From: Cellulomonas sp. SG140
GTDB taxonomy: Bacteria > Actinomycetota > Actinomycetes > Actinomycetales > Cellulomonadaceae
Assembly: GCF_025770785.1 (NCBI RefSeq)
Contig: NZ_JANZLA010000005.1
Coordinates: forward strand, 1-64,000
Reading direction: 5' to 3'
Length of the DNA stretch: 64,000 nt
Of the stretch, positions 25,858 through 36,331 are shown in pieces; position 1 is the first letter of the stretch; each line of letters opens with the position of its first letter. A program made the translations under genes and the position numbers. The notes under the pieces are model-generated. The model was not told where the DNA came from. It worked only from the letters and a program-made list of their open reading frames with translations, and did no database searches.

Positions 25858-26373
25858 CTAGAGCTTCGATCCCTTGACCGACGAGGTGCGCTTGGCCCCC
25901 GTGGTGGTGATGACGCAGGTGACGTCCCGGTCGTCACCCGCCTGCCAGCCCCGGGCGGACGGCAGCAGGTAGGTGAAGTACAGCGACGAGTCGTGGTAGT
26001 CGGTGCCGACGTACCCGGAGAACGCGGACAGGCAGGCGCCGTCGGCGAAGGCCTTGAGCACCGCGGCGCCGGGGTAGGCCGCCGTCTTCTCGGTGCCGGC
26101 GGGCAGCGGGTAGGCGGCCAGCGCGTACACCTCCTGCTGGTGCGGCTGCGAGCAGGGGACCACGGTGACGTCCTTGATCTCGGCGGTGATCGCGGTCGGC
26201 GCGATGACGCAGTCGCCCGGCTTGGCCGCCAGCGCCGACACGGCGTGGCCCTTCTTGTCCTGGCCGAACAGGGAGCAGCCGCTCAGCGTGCCGAGCACCA
26301 CGGCGCCGGCCGTCAGCACGACGAGCGCCCGACGCGCCGTACCGGTGCCGCCGATGCGTGGTGCTGCCCTCAT
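25858..26373 (-). CDS. Lipoprotein with septum-formation-type domain
   Basis: A 171-aa protein from ATG 26371-26373. The N-terminus is a lipoprotein signal: basic head, hydrophobic core LVVLTAGAVVLGTL and lipobox LSGC. The mature part has the Cys pattern of actinobacterial 'septum formation' proteins: AKPGDCV, VVPCSQPHQQEVYAL, ADGACLSAFSGYVG and DRDVTCVI, with four Cys likely forming two disulfides. This family is attached to the outer face of the membrane; its biochemical role is not established. It is not obviously part of the eCIS, although it directly follows the PAAR-like gene on the same strand. Confidence 0.8.
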   Translation of the reverse strand: MRAAPRIGGTGTARRALVVLTAGAVVLGTLSGCSLFGQDKKGHAVSALAAKPGDCVIAPTAITAEIKDVTVVPCSQPHQQEVYALAAYPLPAGTEKTAAYPGAAVLKAFADGACLSAFSGYVGTDYHDSSLYFTYLLPSARGWQAGDDRDVTCVITTTGAKRTSSVKGSKL

Positions 26374-26420
26374 GTGCCCTCCGGACGGTGTGCCGCACAC
26401 GGTCGTGCGCCGCCCCGACG

Positions 26421-29039
26421 CTAGCCGCGGGCCGCCGTCGTGACCTCCGTAGTCATTGCGGAACTTGCACCGCGACCGCGGGCCGCGCGACGCGCGTGCA
26501 CCGCCTTGTCCAGCGCGTCCGCCACCAGCACGGCCACCGGTGCCCCGAGCGCCAGCGCCCACCCCGTCGGGCTCGGCGGCGCCTGTCCCAGCTGCCGCGC
26601 GAGGGCCGGCACGTAGATGGTGACCAGGCAGAACGCGATGCCGATCGCCACGGCGGGCGCCAGCAGCAGGTTCTTCGCCCGGCCGGGCGCCGCCCGTCCC
26701 TCGCTGCGGCAGGCGAACGCGTTCGCGGCCTGTCCCAGCACCACCGCGAGGAACGTCGCACCGGACGCCGTCGCCAGCACCGCACCTGCCGGTGCCGGAT
26801 CGCCGAACCGCCACCCCGCCGCGAGCAGGGACACCGTGAACGCGGTCAGCGACACCACCGCCTCGACCGGCCCGAGCAGCCCGAACGCCCGCCGCAGCAC
26901 CGTCCGGTCCAGCAGCCGCCCGGCCGCCGGGGGCTCGGCCAGCACGCCGCGGGCGGGCGGCTCGGCACCGAGCGCCGTCGCCGACAGCGTGTCCGTGCCG
27001 ATGTCCAGGGCCAGCACCTGCAGCACCCCCAGCGCCAGGGGGAACGCCCCACCGGTGACGCCCCACAGCACGAAGGGCGCCAGCTCGGCCACGTTGTCGG
27101 TCAGGTGGTAGGTGAGGAACCGCCGGACGTTGGCGTACGTCGCCCGGCCCAGCTCGATGCCCGCGACGACGGAGGAGAACCGGTCGTCCAGCAGCACCAG
27201 GTCGGCCGCCTCGCGGGCCACGTCGGTGCCGGAGGCGCCCATCGCCACACCGATGTCCGCCTCGCGCAGCGCCGGCCCGTCGTTCACCCCGTCGCCCGTC
27301 ATCGCCACCACGTGCCCGCGGGCGCGCAGCGCCCGCGCGATCCGCAGCTTGTCCTCCGGTGCGACGCGGGCCACCACCACCCCGTCGTGGTCCAGCAGCG
27401 CGCCGAGCGCCGCGTCGTCCGCCGGCAGGTCGGCACCGAGGTGCACCGGACCGTCCGCGGTCCGCAACCCCACCTCCAGCGCGATCGCGGCCGCCGTCAC
27501 CGGGTGGTCGCCGGTGATCATCGCGACCTGCACGCCCGCGCTGCGGCAGGCGGCGATCGCGGCGGCCGACTCCGGTCGTGGCGGGTCCTCGAGCCCGACC
27601 AGGCCGAGCAGGTGCAGCCCCGTCTCGGCGGCGGCCGTCGTGGTCGGCGCCGTCGCACCGGTCGGCCGGCTCGCCACGGCCAGCACGCGCAGCCCCTGCC
27701 CGGACAGCCGCGCCAGGGCGGCCGCGGCCGCCGCCGCCTCACCGGCCGGGCACAGCGGCAGCAGCGCGTCCGGCGCGCCCTTGGTCAGCACCTGGTCGCC
27801 GGCCACCACGCTCATCCGCCGGCGGTGCGGGTCGAAGGCGAACGCGACGTCGGCCCAGGACTCGACGCGCACCGTCGGGGTGTCCACCCCCAGCCGCCGC
27901 GCGAAGGCGTCCAGCGCCGCCTCCATCGGGTCGCCGTGCGCCACCCACCGCTCGCCGGCCTGCTCCACGTACCCGCGCGAGCAGCGGGCGGCCGCCCGGC
28001 CCAGCTCCACCATCGCCTCGTGCGCACCGGGGTCCACGTCCACAGCCGCCGTCGGCGCGTACCCGGCGGTGCCCACCACGGCCGACCCGGCGGGCGTCCA
28101 CGCGGCCACCACCGTCATCTGGTTGAGGGTCAGCGTGCCGGTCTTGTCGGTGCAGACGAACGTCGTGGACCCCAGCGTCTCCACCGCCTCGAGCGAGCGG
28201 ACCAGCACCTGCCGCTTCGCCATCCGCTCGGCTCCCCAGGCGAGCGCCAGGGTGACGGTGGGCAGCAGCGCCTCCGGCACCAGCGCGACGGTGACGCCGA
28301 TCGCCAGCACGAAGGCGTCGGGCAGCGAGCGGCCGATCATCAGGGTGAGCAGCAGGAACGCCAGGCCGGCGACGACGGCGATCGCCCCGATGCCGCGCAC
28401 CACCCGGGTCAGCTCGCGGGTCAGCGGGGTCGGGTGCAGGCCGGCCGCCGAGGTGGCGCTGGCGATGCCGGCCAACCGGGTGCGCGGCCCGGTCGCGACG
28501 ACGACGGCCTCGGCCAAACCCTCCACCAGGAACGTCCCGGCGTACACCCGCTCGGCGACGTCCAGCGTGCTCGGCTCGCTCTCACCGGTCAGCGTCGACG
28601 TGTCCAGCAGCGCCGCGTCGGCCAGCAGCACGTCGCCGTCCGCCGGCACGCGGTCGCCCGCCTCGAGCAGCAGCACGTCGCCTGCGACGACGTCCGCGGC
28701 CTCCACCTGCCGCGGCTGCCCGTCCCGCCGCACGCTGACCGTGCCGGGCAGCAGCGACCGGAGCCGCTCGGCGGCCCGGTCGGCACGCGCCTCCTGCAGG
28801 AACGAGAACGCGGCGTTGACCAGCACCACCACGGCGATCGCGACGGTCAGCTGCGGCAGCCCGGCCAGCGCCGCCAGCCCGGCGGCCACCCACAGCAGCA
28901 GCGCGAACGCGTGCACCAGCTGCGCGGCGAACGTCGCCAGGGGCGACCGCCGACGTGGTGCGGGCAGCGTGTTCGGTCCGTCCGACCGCAACCGGGCGGC
29001 CGCCTGTGCGGAGCTGAGTCCGCGGCGTCCTGCGTCCAC
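26421..29039 (-). CDS. P-type cation-transporting ATPase (P2-like)
   Basis: An 872-aa membrane pump from GTG 29037-29039. An N-terminal cation-ATPase domain ([11 protein letters not shown]) is followed by the actuator motif TGES at 151-154, the M4 motif [10 protein letters not shown] (~251-260), phosphorylation motif DKTGT at 298-302 and hinge [20 protein letters not shown]. The C-terminal helices include [19 protein letters not shown]. The layout matches Ca/Mg-type (P2/P3) pumps rather than heavy-metal P1B pumps (no CPx). The ion is not certain. Its start lies inside a 10-bp tandem repeat and lacks a clear ribosome site; it may depend on coupling to the GatB/YqeY gene 21 bp upstream. Confidence 0.88.
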   Translation of the reverse strand: MDAGRRGLSSAQAAARLRSDGPNTLPAPRRRSPLATFAAQLVHAFALLLWVAAGLAALAGLPQLTVAIAVVVLVNAAFSFLQEARADRAAERLRSLLPGTVSVRRDGQPRQVEAADVVAGDVLLLEAGDRVPADGDVLLADAALLDTSTLTGESEPSTLDVAERVYAGTFLVEGLAEAVVVATGPRTRLAGIASATSAAGLHPTPLTRELTRVVRGIGAIAVVAGLAFLLLTLMIGRSLPDAFVLAIGVTVALVPEALLPTVTLALAWGAERMAKRQVLVRSLEAVETLGSTTFVCTDKTGTLTLNQMTVVAAWTPAGSAVVGTAGYAPTAAVDVDPGAHEAMVELGRAAARCSRGYVEQAGERWVAHGDPMEAALDAFARRLGVDTPTVRVESWADVAFAFDPHRRRMSVVAGDQVLTKGAPDALLPLCPAGEAAAAAAALARLSGQGLRVLAVASRPTGATAPTTTAAAETGLHLLGLVGLEDPPRPESAAAIAACRSAGVQVAMITGDHPVTAAAIALEVGLRTADGPVHLGADLPADDAALGALLDHDGVVVARVAPEDKLRIARALRARGHVVAMTGDGVNDGPALREADIGVAMGASGTDVAREAADLVLLDDRFSSVVAGIELGRATYANVRRFLTYHLTDNVAELAPFVLWGVTGGAFPLALGVLQVLALDIGTDTLSATALGAEPPARGVLAEPPAAGRLLDRTVLRRAFGLLGPVEAVVSLTAFTVSLLAAGWRFGDPAPAGAVLATASGATFLAVVLGQAANAFACRSEGRAAPGRAKNLLLAPAVAIGIAFCLVTIYVPALARQLGQAPPSPTGWALALGAPVAVLVADALDKAVHARRAARGRGASSAMTTEVTTAARG

Positions 29040-29065
29040 GTCAGCCCACGTCAGCCCACGTCAGC
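29036..29065. repeat. 10-bp tandem repeat x3 across a gene junction
   Basis: CCACGTCAGC occurs three times in perfect tandem. It covers the stop of the GatB/YqeY gene (29061-29063) and the GTG start of the P-type ATPase (29037-29039), both on the minus strand. Copy-number change would alter spacing or frame at the junction. Confidence 0.9.
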
Positions 29066-29516
29066 TCAGTGCCGCACGCACCTTGCCGGACAGCACCTTG
29101 CCGTCCACGCGTCCCCGGCCCGCCGCCGCGGCCTGCGCCGCCTTCATCACGGCACCCATGTCCTTCATCGACGTGGCGCCGGTCGCGGCGACCGCCTCGG
29201 CGACCAGGGCGTCCAGGTCGGCATCGGTCAGTGCCGCCGGCAGGTACGCCTCGATGAAGTCGGCCTCGGCGGTCTCGTTCGCCGCCCGGTCGGCGGCACC
29301 GGCGCCGGCGTAGATCTCGGCGCTCTCCCGGCGCTTCTTCACCTCGGCGGTCAGCACCGCGAGGATCTCGTCGTCATCGAGGTCCCGGGCCACCGGGCCG
29401 GCCTTCGCGGCCCCGCGGACGGCGGCGATCACCTGCCGCAGCGTCGAGGTGGCGAAGGCGTCGCGCGCCTTCATCGCGGTGTGCAGGTCGGTGTCCAGGC
29501 GGTCGAGGAGGGTCAC
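29061..29516 (-). CDS. GatB/YqeY domain protein
   Basis: A 151-aa protein from GTG 29514-29516. It has the family pattern TLLDRLDTDLHTAMKARDAF, KKRRESAEIYAGAGAADRA, then EADFIEAYLPAALTDADLD and TSMKDMGAVMKAAQA. The fold is shared with the C-terminal tRNA-binding tail of the GatB subunit of amidotransferases. Free-standing YqeY has no firmly established reaction. It is upstream of the P-type ATPase, probably co-transcribed. Confidence 0.9.
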   Translation of the reverse strand: MTLLDRLDTDLHTAMKARDAFATSTLRQVIAAVRGAAKAGPVARDLDDDEILAVLTAEVKKRRESAEIYAGAGAADRAANETAEADFIEAYLPAALTDADLDALVAEAVAATGATSMKDMGAVMKAAQAAAAGRGRVDGKVLSGKVRAALS

Positions 29517-29629
29517 GCCCCCATCGTCCCGCGCGAGAGAGGCGCCCGCGACGGACTTCCCGGCCGACGACGACATCGACCGGGCCCACCGCACCCCCGG
29601 CCCCCAGCCCCGCCGGCCGTAGCCGGCCG

Positions 29630-30160
29630 TCAGCCCAGCGTCAGCGCGAACGTCCGCGTCGGGCTGCCGTCCTTCGCCGGGGGACCGGCCGTGTCCAGGT
29701 CGGTGAACCCGAGGCGGCCCAGCAGCCGCACGGAGGCGTCGTTCCCGTCCACCACCACGGCCCCCACCTGCGTCACCCCCAGCGTCACTGCGCCGTCCAG
29801 CAGGGCCCGCACCGCCTCGGACGCCAGTCCCTGCCCCCACCGGTCCGCGCGGATCGCGTAGCCCAGCTCGGCGGTGCTGTCCGACCTGCGCACGAGCAGC
29901 ACCTCGCCGATCACCGTGCCGCTCGCCCGCTCCACCACGGCCAGGCTCAGCAGGTCGCCCGGCTCGGCGGCCCGCGTCTGCGTCAGCCGCCGCTCGAGCG
30001 CGACGCTCGTCTGCTCCCGGTCCCGCACCGGCCACGACGTGTACCGGGTGACCTGCGGGTCGCCGTGGAACACCAGCAGGTCCTCCAGGTCACCGGCCCG
30101 GTGCTCGCGCAGCTCCAGCCGTTCCGTGCGCAGCGGCACGTCCAGCACCCAGTCGCTCAC
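29630..30160 (-). CDS. GNAT-family N-acetyltransferase (RimJ/RimL-like)
   Basis: A 176-aa protein from GTG 30158-30160, overlapping the DedA stop by 4 bp. Start region LRTERLELREHRAGDLEDLL, then the acetyl-CoA binding segment LGYAIRADRWGQGLASEAVRAL (R/QxxGxG/A type) and LLGRLGFTDL near the C-terminus. These match RimJ/RimL-like acetyltransferases that modify protein N-termini or small amines. Substrate unknown. It shares an operon with a DedA membrane protein. Confidence 0.87.
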   Translation of the reverse strand: MSDWVLDVPLRTERLELREHRAGDLEDLLVFHGDPQVTRYTSWPVRDREQTSVALERRLTQTRAAEPGDLLSLAVVERASGTVIGEVLLVRRSDSTAELGYAIRADRWGQGLASEAVRALLDGAVTLGVTQVGAVVVDGNDASVRLLGRLGFTDLDTAGPPAKDGSPTRTFALTLG

Positions 30161-30810
30161 CCGTGGACGGTAGCCCGGTCCCGCTCGGGGGCGCCGGTCG
30201 CGGCGCGCCGCCGCAGGGCGGTGACGACGATCGGGATGACGGACACCACCACGACCACCACCGCCAGCAGGTCGATGTTGTGCGCCACGAACGGCAGCCG
30301 ACCCAGCGCCAGCGCGACGACCGTCAGCCCCACCACCCACAGCAGCGCCCCGGTGACGTTCCACACCACGAACCGCCGGTACCGCAGCCGCGCCGTCCCG
30401 GCCACCAGCGGCACGAACGTCCGCACGATCGGCACGAACCGCGCCAGCACCAGCGACACGGGCCCGTACCGGTCGAAGAAGCGCTCGGCCTCCGCCAGTC
30501 GCGCGGTGGTCAGCACGCGGGCGTCGTCGTGGAAGAACCGCCGCCCGAACCGGTGGCCCAGCCAGAACCCGGTCTGGTCACCGGCGACCGCCGCGAGGAA
30601 CGCCACCACCGCGATCCACACCGGGGACAGCCCCAGCTGACCGCGCAGCAGCACCGCCGTCAGGATCAGGGAGTCGCCGGGCAGGAACGGGAACAGCACC
30701 CCGGACTCGATGAAGATCATCACGGCGATCCCCGCCAGCGCCCATGGTCCGAGGGCGTGCAGCAGGGACGCGGGTGACACGGACACGCTGGTGGCCAGCT
30801 CGGTGATCAC
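30157..30810 (-). CDS. DedA-family membrane protein
   Basis: A 217-aa protein from GTG 30808-30810 with GAGGAGG upstream. The DedA/SNARE-associated signature is clear: FIESGVLFPFLPGDSLILTA, AAVAGDQTGFWLGHRFGRR, then RYGPVSLVLARFVPIVRTFV with the essential Arg residues, and LVAGTARLRYRRFVVWN. About five hydrophobic segments are present. Some DedA proteins act as undecaprenyl-phosphate or lipid flippases; which lipid this one handles cannot be seen. A GNAT gene is coupled downstream. Confidence 0.9.
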   Translation of the reverse strand: MITELATSVSVSPASLLHALGPWALAGIAVMIFIESGVLFPFLPGDSLILTAVLLRGQLGLSPVWIAVVAFLAAVAGDQTGFWLGHRFGRRFFHDDARVLTTARLAEAERFFDRYGPVSLVLARFVPIVRTFVPLVAGTARLRYRRFVVWNVTGALLWVVGLTVVALALGRLPFVAHNIDLLAVVVVVVSVIPIVVTALRRRAATGAPERDRATVHG

Positions 30811-30952
30811 GGTGGTCCTCCTCGTGGCGGGTCTTCCACGGTCGCACCCGATCCCGCCCGGCGCCTGCCGGGGTCGCGGGCTAGCCTCGACGAGGACCCG
30901 CGCCGCTCGGCCGTCCGGGTCCGTCCCCGTCGGTCCCCTCGGGAGGACACCC

Positions 30953-31930
<978 letters not shown>

Positions 31931-32009
31931 CCTCGGCGGTGTTCGTCAGGTCGACGGCGGCAGGCGGGTGAGCGGCCGGCCGCGGACGACGACCTCGAGG
32001 AGAGCACAG

Positions 32010-32654
32010 ATGGCACGGATCACGGTTCTGGGCGGCACGGGCTACGCCGGCGGGCACATCGTCCAGGAGGCCGCCGCCCGCGGCCACCAGGTGACCTCGG
32101 TCAGCCGCTCGTTGCCGGACCAGCCGGTCGAGGGTGTCGCCTACCGCCAGGCGGACGCGCTCGACCCCGCCTACGCGGCGGCCGCGGTGGCGGACGCCGA
32201 CGTGGTGGTCGAGGCGCTGTCCCCGCGCGGCGCCCTGACGGGCCGCCTCGGCGAGGTGATCCACGAGCTCGCCGTCGCGGCGCAGGCCGCCGGCGTGCGG
32301 CTCGGCGTGATCGGCGGCGCCGGGTCGCTGCACGTCGCCCCCGGTGGCCCGCGGCTCTTCGACACGCCGGAGTTCCCCGCCGAGTACCTCGCGGAGTCCC
32401 TCGAGCTCGCCGCGGTGCTCGACGAGCTGCGCGGCAGCCCCGAGCAGTTCGACTGGTTCTACATCAGCCCCGCCGCGGGGTTCGGCGCCTACGCACCGGG
32501 GGAGCGGACCGGAACGTTCCGCGTGGGCGACGACGTGCTGCTGACCGACGACGAGGGCCGCTCGGACCTGTCCGGGGCCGACCTGGCGGTCGCGATCCTC
32601 GACGAGGTGGAGAACCCCACCCACCGGCGCGCGCGCTTCACGGCCGCCTACTGA
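32010..32654 (+). CDS. NAD(P)-binding oxidoreductase (atypical SDR, NAD(P)H-binding)
   Basis: A 214-aa protein from ATG 32010. Nucleotide-binding motif LGGTGYAGG at residues 7-15, then short-chain-like strands (DVVVEALSP, LGVIGGAGSLHV) and FDWFYISPAAGFGAYAPGER typical of the atypical SDR family with an NAD(P)H-binding domain. It lacks the classical YxxxK active site. It is 79 bp downstream of the aldo/keto reductase on the same strand and may be co-transcribed. Substrate unknown. Confidence 0.87.
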   Translation: MARITVLGGTGYAGGHIVQEAAARGHQVTSVSRSLPDQPVEGVAYRQADALDPAYAAAAVADADVVVEALSPRGALTGRLGEVIHELAVAAQAAGVRLGVIGGAGSLHVAPGGPRLFDTPEFPAEYLAESLELAAVLDELRGSPEQFDWFYISPAAGFGAYAPGERTGTFRVGDDVLLTDDEGRSDLSGADLAVAILDEVENPTHRRARFTAAY

Positions 32655-32663
32655 GCTGGCGGT

Positions 32664-32720
32664 AGCCGGCGCGCCCGCTCAGCGCGGGCAGGGGGCTGCG
32701 CTCGGCGCGGCGCGCCGGCT
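32664..32720. terminator. Bidirectional structured terminator
   Basis: AGCCGGCGCGCC (32664-32675) and GGCGCGCCGGCT (32709-32720) form a perfect 12-bp stem. The loop contains a smaller CCCGC/GCGGG hairpin. It lies between two convergent genes. No T-tract is present, as is common in high-GC actinobacteria. Confidence 0.7.
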
Positions 32721-32752
32721 CCGCCGCACCGCTCGCTGCGGTGGCAGTCGCG

Positions 32753-34186
32753 TCAGGGTGTGGCGGGTGACGCGAGACCACCGTCCGGCAGCACGCCACG
32801 GCGCGGCGACGGGTCGACCGGCTCGCGCGCGGGGCTCGGCGCCGCGGTCTCCACCGCCGGCGCCTCGTCGACCAGCAGGGCGTCCGCGAGCACGGGGCTC
32901 GTGGCGGGCTCCGGCGCGGGGGCCGGTGCAGACCGTCGGTCCGCAGGCGCGCTCGGCGCCGCCGGCTCGTCCGTCTCCACGCGGAACAGCTCTCGGGCGG
33001 TGTGCACCAGCAGGCCGATCAGCGCGAGGTTGCGGGCGGCGAGCACCAGGGTCACACCCAGGCCGCCGCCGGTGATCTCCGTGTACTCCCACGGAAACAC
33101 CAGCTGGGTGGCGGCGCCGACGCCCAGCACCCACTTGGCGGTGGTGCCCCAGCCAGGCAGGCCCAGCACCAGCGCCACGGCGACAGGTGCGGCGAGCCAC
33201 GTCATGTACTGCGGCGACCCGACCTTGTTGAACACCAGCAGCACCAGGGTCATCAGCATCGCGCCGCGCACCACCAGCTCACCGCGCTTCTTGCGGTCCG
33301 CCCACAGCGCCAGGCCGACGCGCTCCCGCTTCCACCACAGCAGCGCGATCGCGGCGGCGGCGGCGATCGGCAGCAGCAGGCCGAGCAGGTCCGCCATCTT
33401 CTGCGTCCCGGGCCCGAGCAGCTCCCACGTGACGATCTGCGCGTTCAGCACCCGCTTGATCGAGGTGGTGAACAGGGCGGCCAGCACCCAGGGGGTCGCA
33501 CCGGGCGCCTCGATCTGCAGGCCGCGCTGCCCCTGCTCCAGCAGGAACGACAGCACGTGCCCCTGACCGCCGAAGCCGATGGCGGTGCCCATGACGATCG
33601 CCGAGACGCCCGCCGCCGGTGCGACCACGTCGCGCCACGGCTTGTGCGCGCCCCAGAACAGGGGGACCAGCAGCGCGCCGGGCGCCACCTTGATCCACGC
33701 GCCGATGGTCAGCAGCGCGGACGCGACGGCCGGTCGGTCCATGCTCCACAGCAGGGCGGCGATCACCAGGGGGACGACGATGGCGTCGAGCCGGCCCATC
33801 GCGATGGGGCCGAGCAGCAGCAGGAAACCGGTCCACCACCAGCCACCCACCTGGCCGCGGTCGCGGCGCAGCAGCATCGCCATGGCGAGCACGTCGAGGA
33901 CCGTCACCATGATCGACCAGGCCAGCGCGTACCCGTGGCCGATAGCCAGCCCGCCGAACCCGGCGGCGAGCATCGGCACCGTCGCACCGATCGGGTACAC
34001 CCAGCTGGTGTCGATCCCCGGCCACCCGAACCCGTGCACGCCCAGCCACATCCAGTAGCGGTACAGGTCCAGGTCCCAGAAGGCCTTCTGCGGGATCAGC
34101 CACACGCCGAGCACCGCCAGCCACGCGTGGACCAGCAGGAAGGCGGTCCACACCGCGGGGCGGCTGTGCAGCAGCGTGCGCTTCAG
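32753..34186 (-). CDS. Integral-membrane glycosyltransferase (GT87/DUF2029-like mannosyltransferase)
   Basis: 477 aa if started at CTG 34184-34186, which sits 4-5 bases after GGAGG and gives the sensible N-terminus LKRTLLHSRPAVWTAFLLVH; the first conventional start is GTG 34151-34153 (466 aa) but lacks a ribosome site. About ten hydrophobic helices. Polar motifs fit the GT-C superfamily: DLDLYRYW with the acidic pair in the first loop, and YPIGA, IGAWIKVAPGALL further on. The family transfers mannose from polyprenyl phosphomannose to lipids or glycans outside the membrane. The last ~90 residues are Pro/Ala-rich and disordered. Acceptor unknown. Confidence 0.8.
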   Translation of the reverse strand: MKRTLLHSRPAVWTAFLLVHAWLAVLGVWLIPQKAFWDLDLYRYWMWLGVHGFGWPGIDTSWVYPIGATVPMLAAGFGGLAIGHGYALAWSIMVTVLDVLAMAMLLRRDRGQVGGWWWTGFLLLLGPIAMGRLDAIVVPLVIAALLWSMDRPAVASALLTIGAWIKVAPGALLVPLFWGAHKPWRDVVAPAAGVSAIVMGTAIGFGGQGHVLSFLLEQGQRGLQIEAPGATPWVLAALFTTSIKRVLNAQIVTWELLGPGTQKMADLLGLLLPIAAAAAIALLWWKRERVGLALWADRKKRGELVVRGAMLMTLVLLVFNKVGSPQYMTWLAAPVAVALVLGLPGWGTTAKWVLGVGAATQLVFPWEYTEITGGGLGVTLVLAARNLALIGLLVHTARELFRVETDEPAAPSAPADRRSAPAPAPEPATSPVLADALLVDEAPAVETAAPSPAREPVDPSPRRGVLPDGGLASPATP

Positions 34187-34412
34187 GATGACCTCCGGGG
34201 CCGGGCGGGATGTCCTGCCAGGGTAGGTGGAGGTGCTGTGCGAGACGTCGGACGACCATCGGTCACACAGGACCTCCCCAGGTTAGGGGCAGATCGTGGC
34301 CTGCCCGTGACCTGATCGCAGCCGCACCGAGACCTTCTCCGGACGCCGGTCCGGGCGGTTGTGACGACGACCACGTCGCCACGCGACGAGCGCTGCGGCT
34401 CGGCGCCTCGGC

Positions 34413-34628
34413 TCAGTGGCCGCTGCCGAGGTTCGGTCTCGGCGGAACGGGCGGCATCGGCGTCGTCGTGGCGCCCCCGATGCCGGGCCCGGCGATCACC
34501 GGTCCGGTCGCGTCCTCGTCGTCGCGCTCGTCGGGTGCCGGTTCCGCGGTGGGCTCCGTCGCCTTCACCGGGTCGGGCACCTCGTCGAGGCCGGGCTGCT
34601 GCTCGTCAGGGGTCGGCGGGACGGTCAT
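34413..34628 (-). CDS. Small acidic Pro-rich protein
   Basis: A 71-aa protein; ATG 34626-34628 with GGAGG six bases upstream, a convincing start. The sequence begins MTVPPTPDEQQPGLDEVPDP and is acidic then Pro/Gly-rich, probably disordered, without signal or membrane segment. No family recognised. The flanking stretches 34187-34412 and 34629-34813 contain nothing else I can support. Confidence 0.55.
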   Translation of the reverse strand: MTVPPTPDEQQPGLDEVPDPVKATEPTAEPAPDERDDEDATGPVIAGPGIGGATTTPMPPVPPRPNLGSGH

Positions 34629-34813
34629 CGCGCACCTCCGTGGGGTTCGCGGCGGGCGGACCGCTCCCGTGCGGCCCGGCACCGCCTTGTCGTCCGTCCG
34701 AGCGTCGCACGACCGTCCTGTCCACGCCCGCCGAGCCGCCCACGCGGGCTGCACCCGGATCACTACTCTTCGTCCCGACGCCCGGGCTGGGCGCGCAGAC
34801 GATGGAGGAACCG

Positions 34814-36199
34814 ATGGCGTCCTTGTCCTCGAACGGGTCCCAGCGCTGGAGCTGGCGGCTGCACGGCGACGGGCGGACCATCGCCCCCGGCGCCGTGGTG
34901 TCCCCCGGTGAGCGGCTCAGCTGGCCGCGCACCACCGGGATCGGTCTGCAGCACGTGGTGGCGATGTTCGGGGCCACCTTCCTGGTGCCGCTGCTCACCG
35001 GCTTCTCGCCGCAGACCACCCTGTTCTTCTCCGCCCTCGGCACCATCGGGTTCCTGCTGATCACCGGCAACCGCCTACCCAGCTACCTCGGCTCCAGCTT
35101 CGCGTTCATCGCGCCGATCGGGGCGGCGACCGCCAGCGGCGGCCAGTCGGTGGCGGTCGGCGGGATCCTGGTCACGGGTCTGCTGCTGGCGGTCGTCGGC
35201 CTGCTGGTGCACGTCGGCGGCTCCCGCTGGATCGACGCCGTGATGCCCCCGGCAGTCACCGGCACGATCGTCGCGCTGATCGGCCTCAACCTGGCGCCGG
35301 CGGCGTGGGGCTCCTGCTCGGCGTCCGGCTGCTCCGGCTTCCGGGCGTCGCCGGTGACCGCCATCGCCACCCTCGGCACGGTGATCCTGGTGACGGTGCT
35401 GTTCCGCGGGGTGCTCGGCCGCCTCGCGATCCTCGTCGGCGTCGTCGTCGGCTACCTGGTCGCCACCCTCCGCGGTGAGGTGAACTTCACCGCCGTCCGC
35501 CAGGCGTCGCTGTTCGGCCTGCCGCACTTCGTCGCCCCGAAGCTCGACGTCTCGGTGCTGGGTCTGTTCGTCCCCGTGGTGCTGGTGCTCATCGCCGAGA
35601 ACGTGGGCCACGTGAAGTCGGTCGCCGCGATGACGGGCCAGAACCTCGACCCGATCATGGGCCGCGCGCTGATCGCCGACGGTGTGGCGACCACGCTCGC
35701 CGGTCTCGGCGGCGGCTCCGGCACCACCACCTACGCCGAGAACATCGGCGTGATGGCCGCCTCCCGCGTGTACTCCACCGCCGCCTACTGGGTCGCCGCC
35801 GCCACCGCCCTGATCCTGTCGATGTCGCCCACGTTCGGCGCCGCGATCGCCACGGTGCCGGCCGGCGTGCTCGGCGGTGCCGCGACCGTGCTGTACGGGA
35901 TGATCGGCCTGCTCGGCGCCCGGATCTGGGTGCAGAACCGCGTCGACTTCTCCAACCCGGTGAACCTGTTCCCGGCGGCGATCGCCCTGGTGATCGGCAT
36001 CGCCAACTTCAGCTGGACCGCCGGCAAGCTGCAGTTCCAGGGCATCGCGCTCGGCACCGCCGCCGCGATCGGCCTCTACCACCTGATGCGGGTGCTGGCG
36101 AAGTGGCGCGGCACCTCCCAGGAGCCCGCCACGCCGGCCTCCGTGCCCGGTGGCGCGGAGCTGGCCGAGGCGCCGTCGGTCACCAGCGACCGGGTCTGA
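34814..36199 (+). CDS. NCS2 nucleobase:cation symporter (uracil/xanthine permease family)
   Basis: A 461-aa transporter; ATG 34814 is preceded by GGAGG at five bases (ATG 34802 is an alternative). About 14 membrane segments. Family signatures: GLQHVVAMFGATFLVPLLTG, NRLPSYLGSSFAFIAP, ALIGLNLAPAAW and the substrate-site segment VLIAENVGHVKSVAAMTGQN, followed by ADGVATTLAGLGGGSGTTTY. These fit the UraA-like branch (uracil, proton symport) better than xanthine or urate branches. No nucleotide-salvage genes are adjacent. Confidence 0.9.
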   Translation: MASLSSNGSQRWSWRLHGDGRTIAPGAVVSPGERLSWPRTTGIGLQHVVAMFGATFLVPLLTGFSPQTTLFFSALGTIGFLLITGNRLPSYLGSSFAFIAPIGAATASGGQSVAVGGILVTGLLLAVVGLLVHVGGSRWIDAVMPPAVTGTIVALIGLNLAPAAWGSCSASGCSGFRASPVTAIATLGTVILVTVLFRGVLGRLAILVGVVVGYLVATLRGEVNFTAVRQASLFGLPHFVAPKLDVSVLGLFVPVVLVLIAENVGHVKSVAAMTGQNLDPIMGRALIADGVATTLAGLGGGSGTTTYAENIGVMAASRVYSTAAYWVAAATALILSMSPTFGAAIATVPAGVLGGAATVLYGMIGLLGARIWVQNRVDFSNPVNLFPAAIALVIGIANFSWTAGKLQFQGIALGTAAAIGLYHLMRVLAKWRGTSQEPATPASVPGGAELAEAPSVTSDRV

Positions 36200-36216
36200 C
36201 GGCCCGTCGCGTCACG

Positions 36217-36262
36217 ACGAAGGAGCGCCCCGCGGTCGTCACGACGCGGGGCGCTCCTTCGT
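36217..36262. terminator. Strong bidirectional terminator
   Basis: An 18-bp perfect stem (36217-36234 with 36245-36262; arm begins ACGAAGGAGCGCCCC) closes a 10-base loop. It lies between the convergent NCS2 and LytR_C genes and could terminate both. Confidence 0.88.
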
Positions 36263-36331
36263 GTCAGGACGTGCTGCGCGGCGGCACGTGGCCCGCAGGA
36301 GGGCGTGCCCGCCGGGCGGGCACCGCGCCGG

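Noticed and set aside
34183-34374. 63-aa minus-strand frame between the GT87-like and small acidic protein genes
   Set aside because: Arg-rich shadow composition and no ribosome site or family features.
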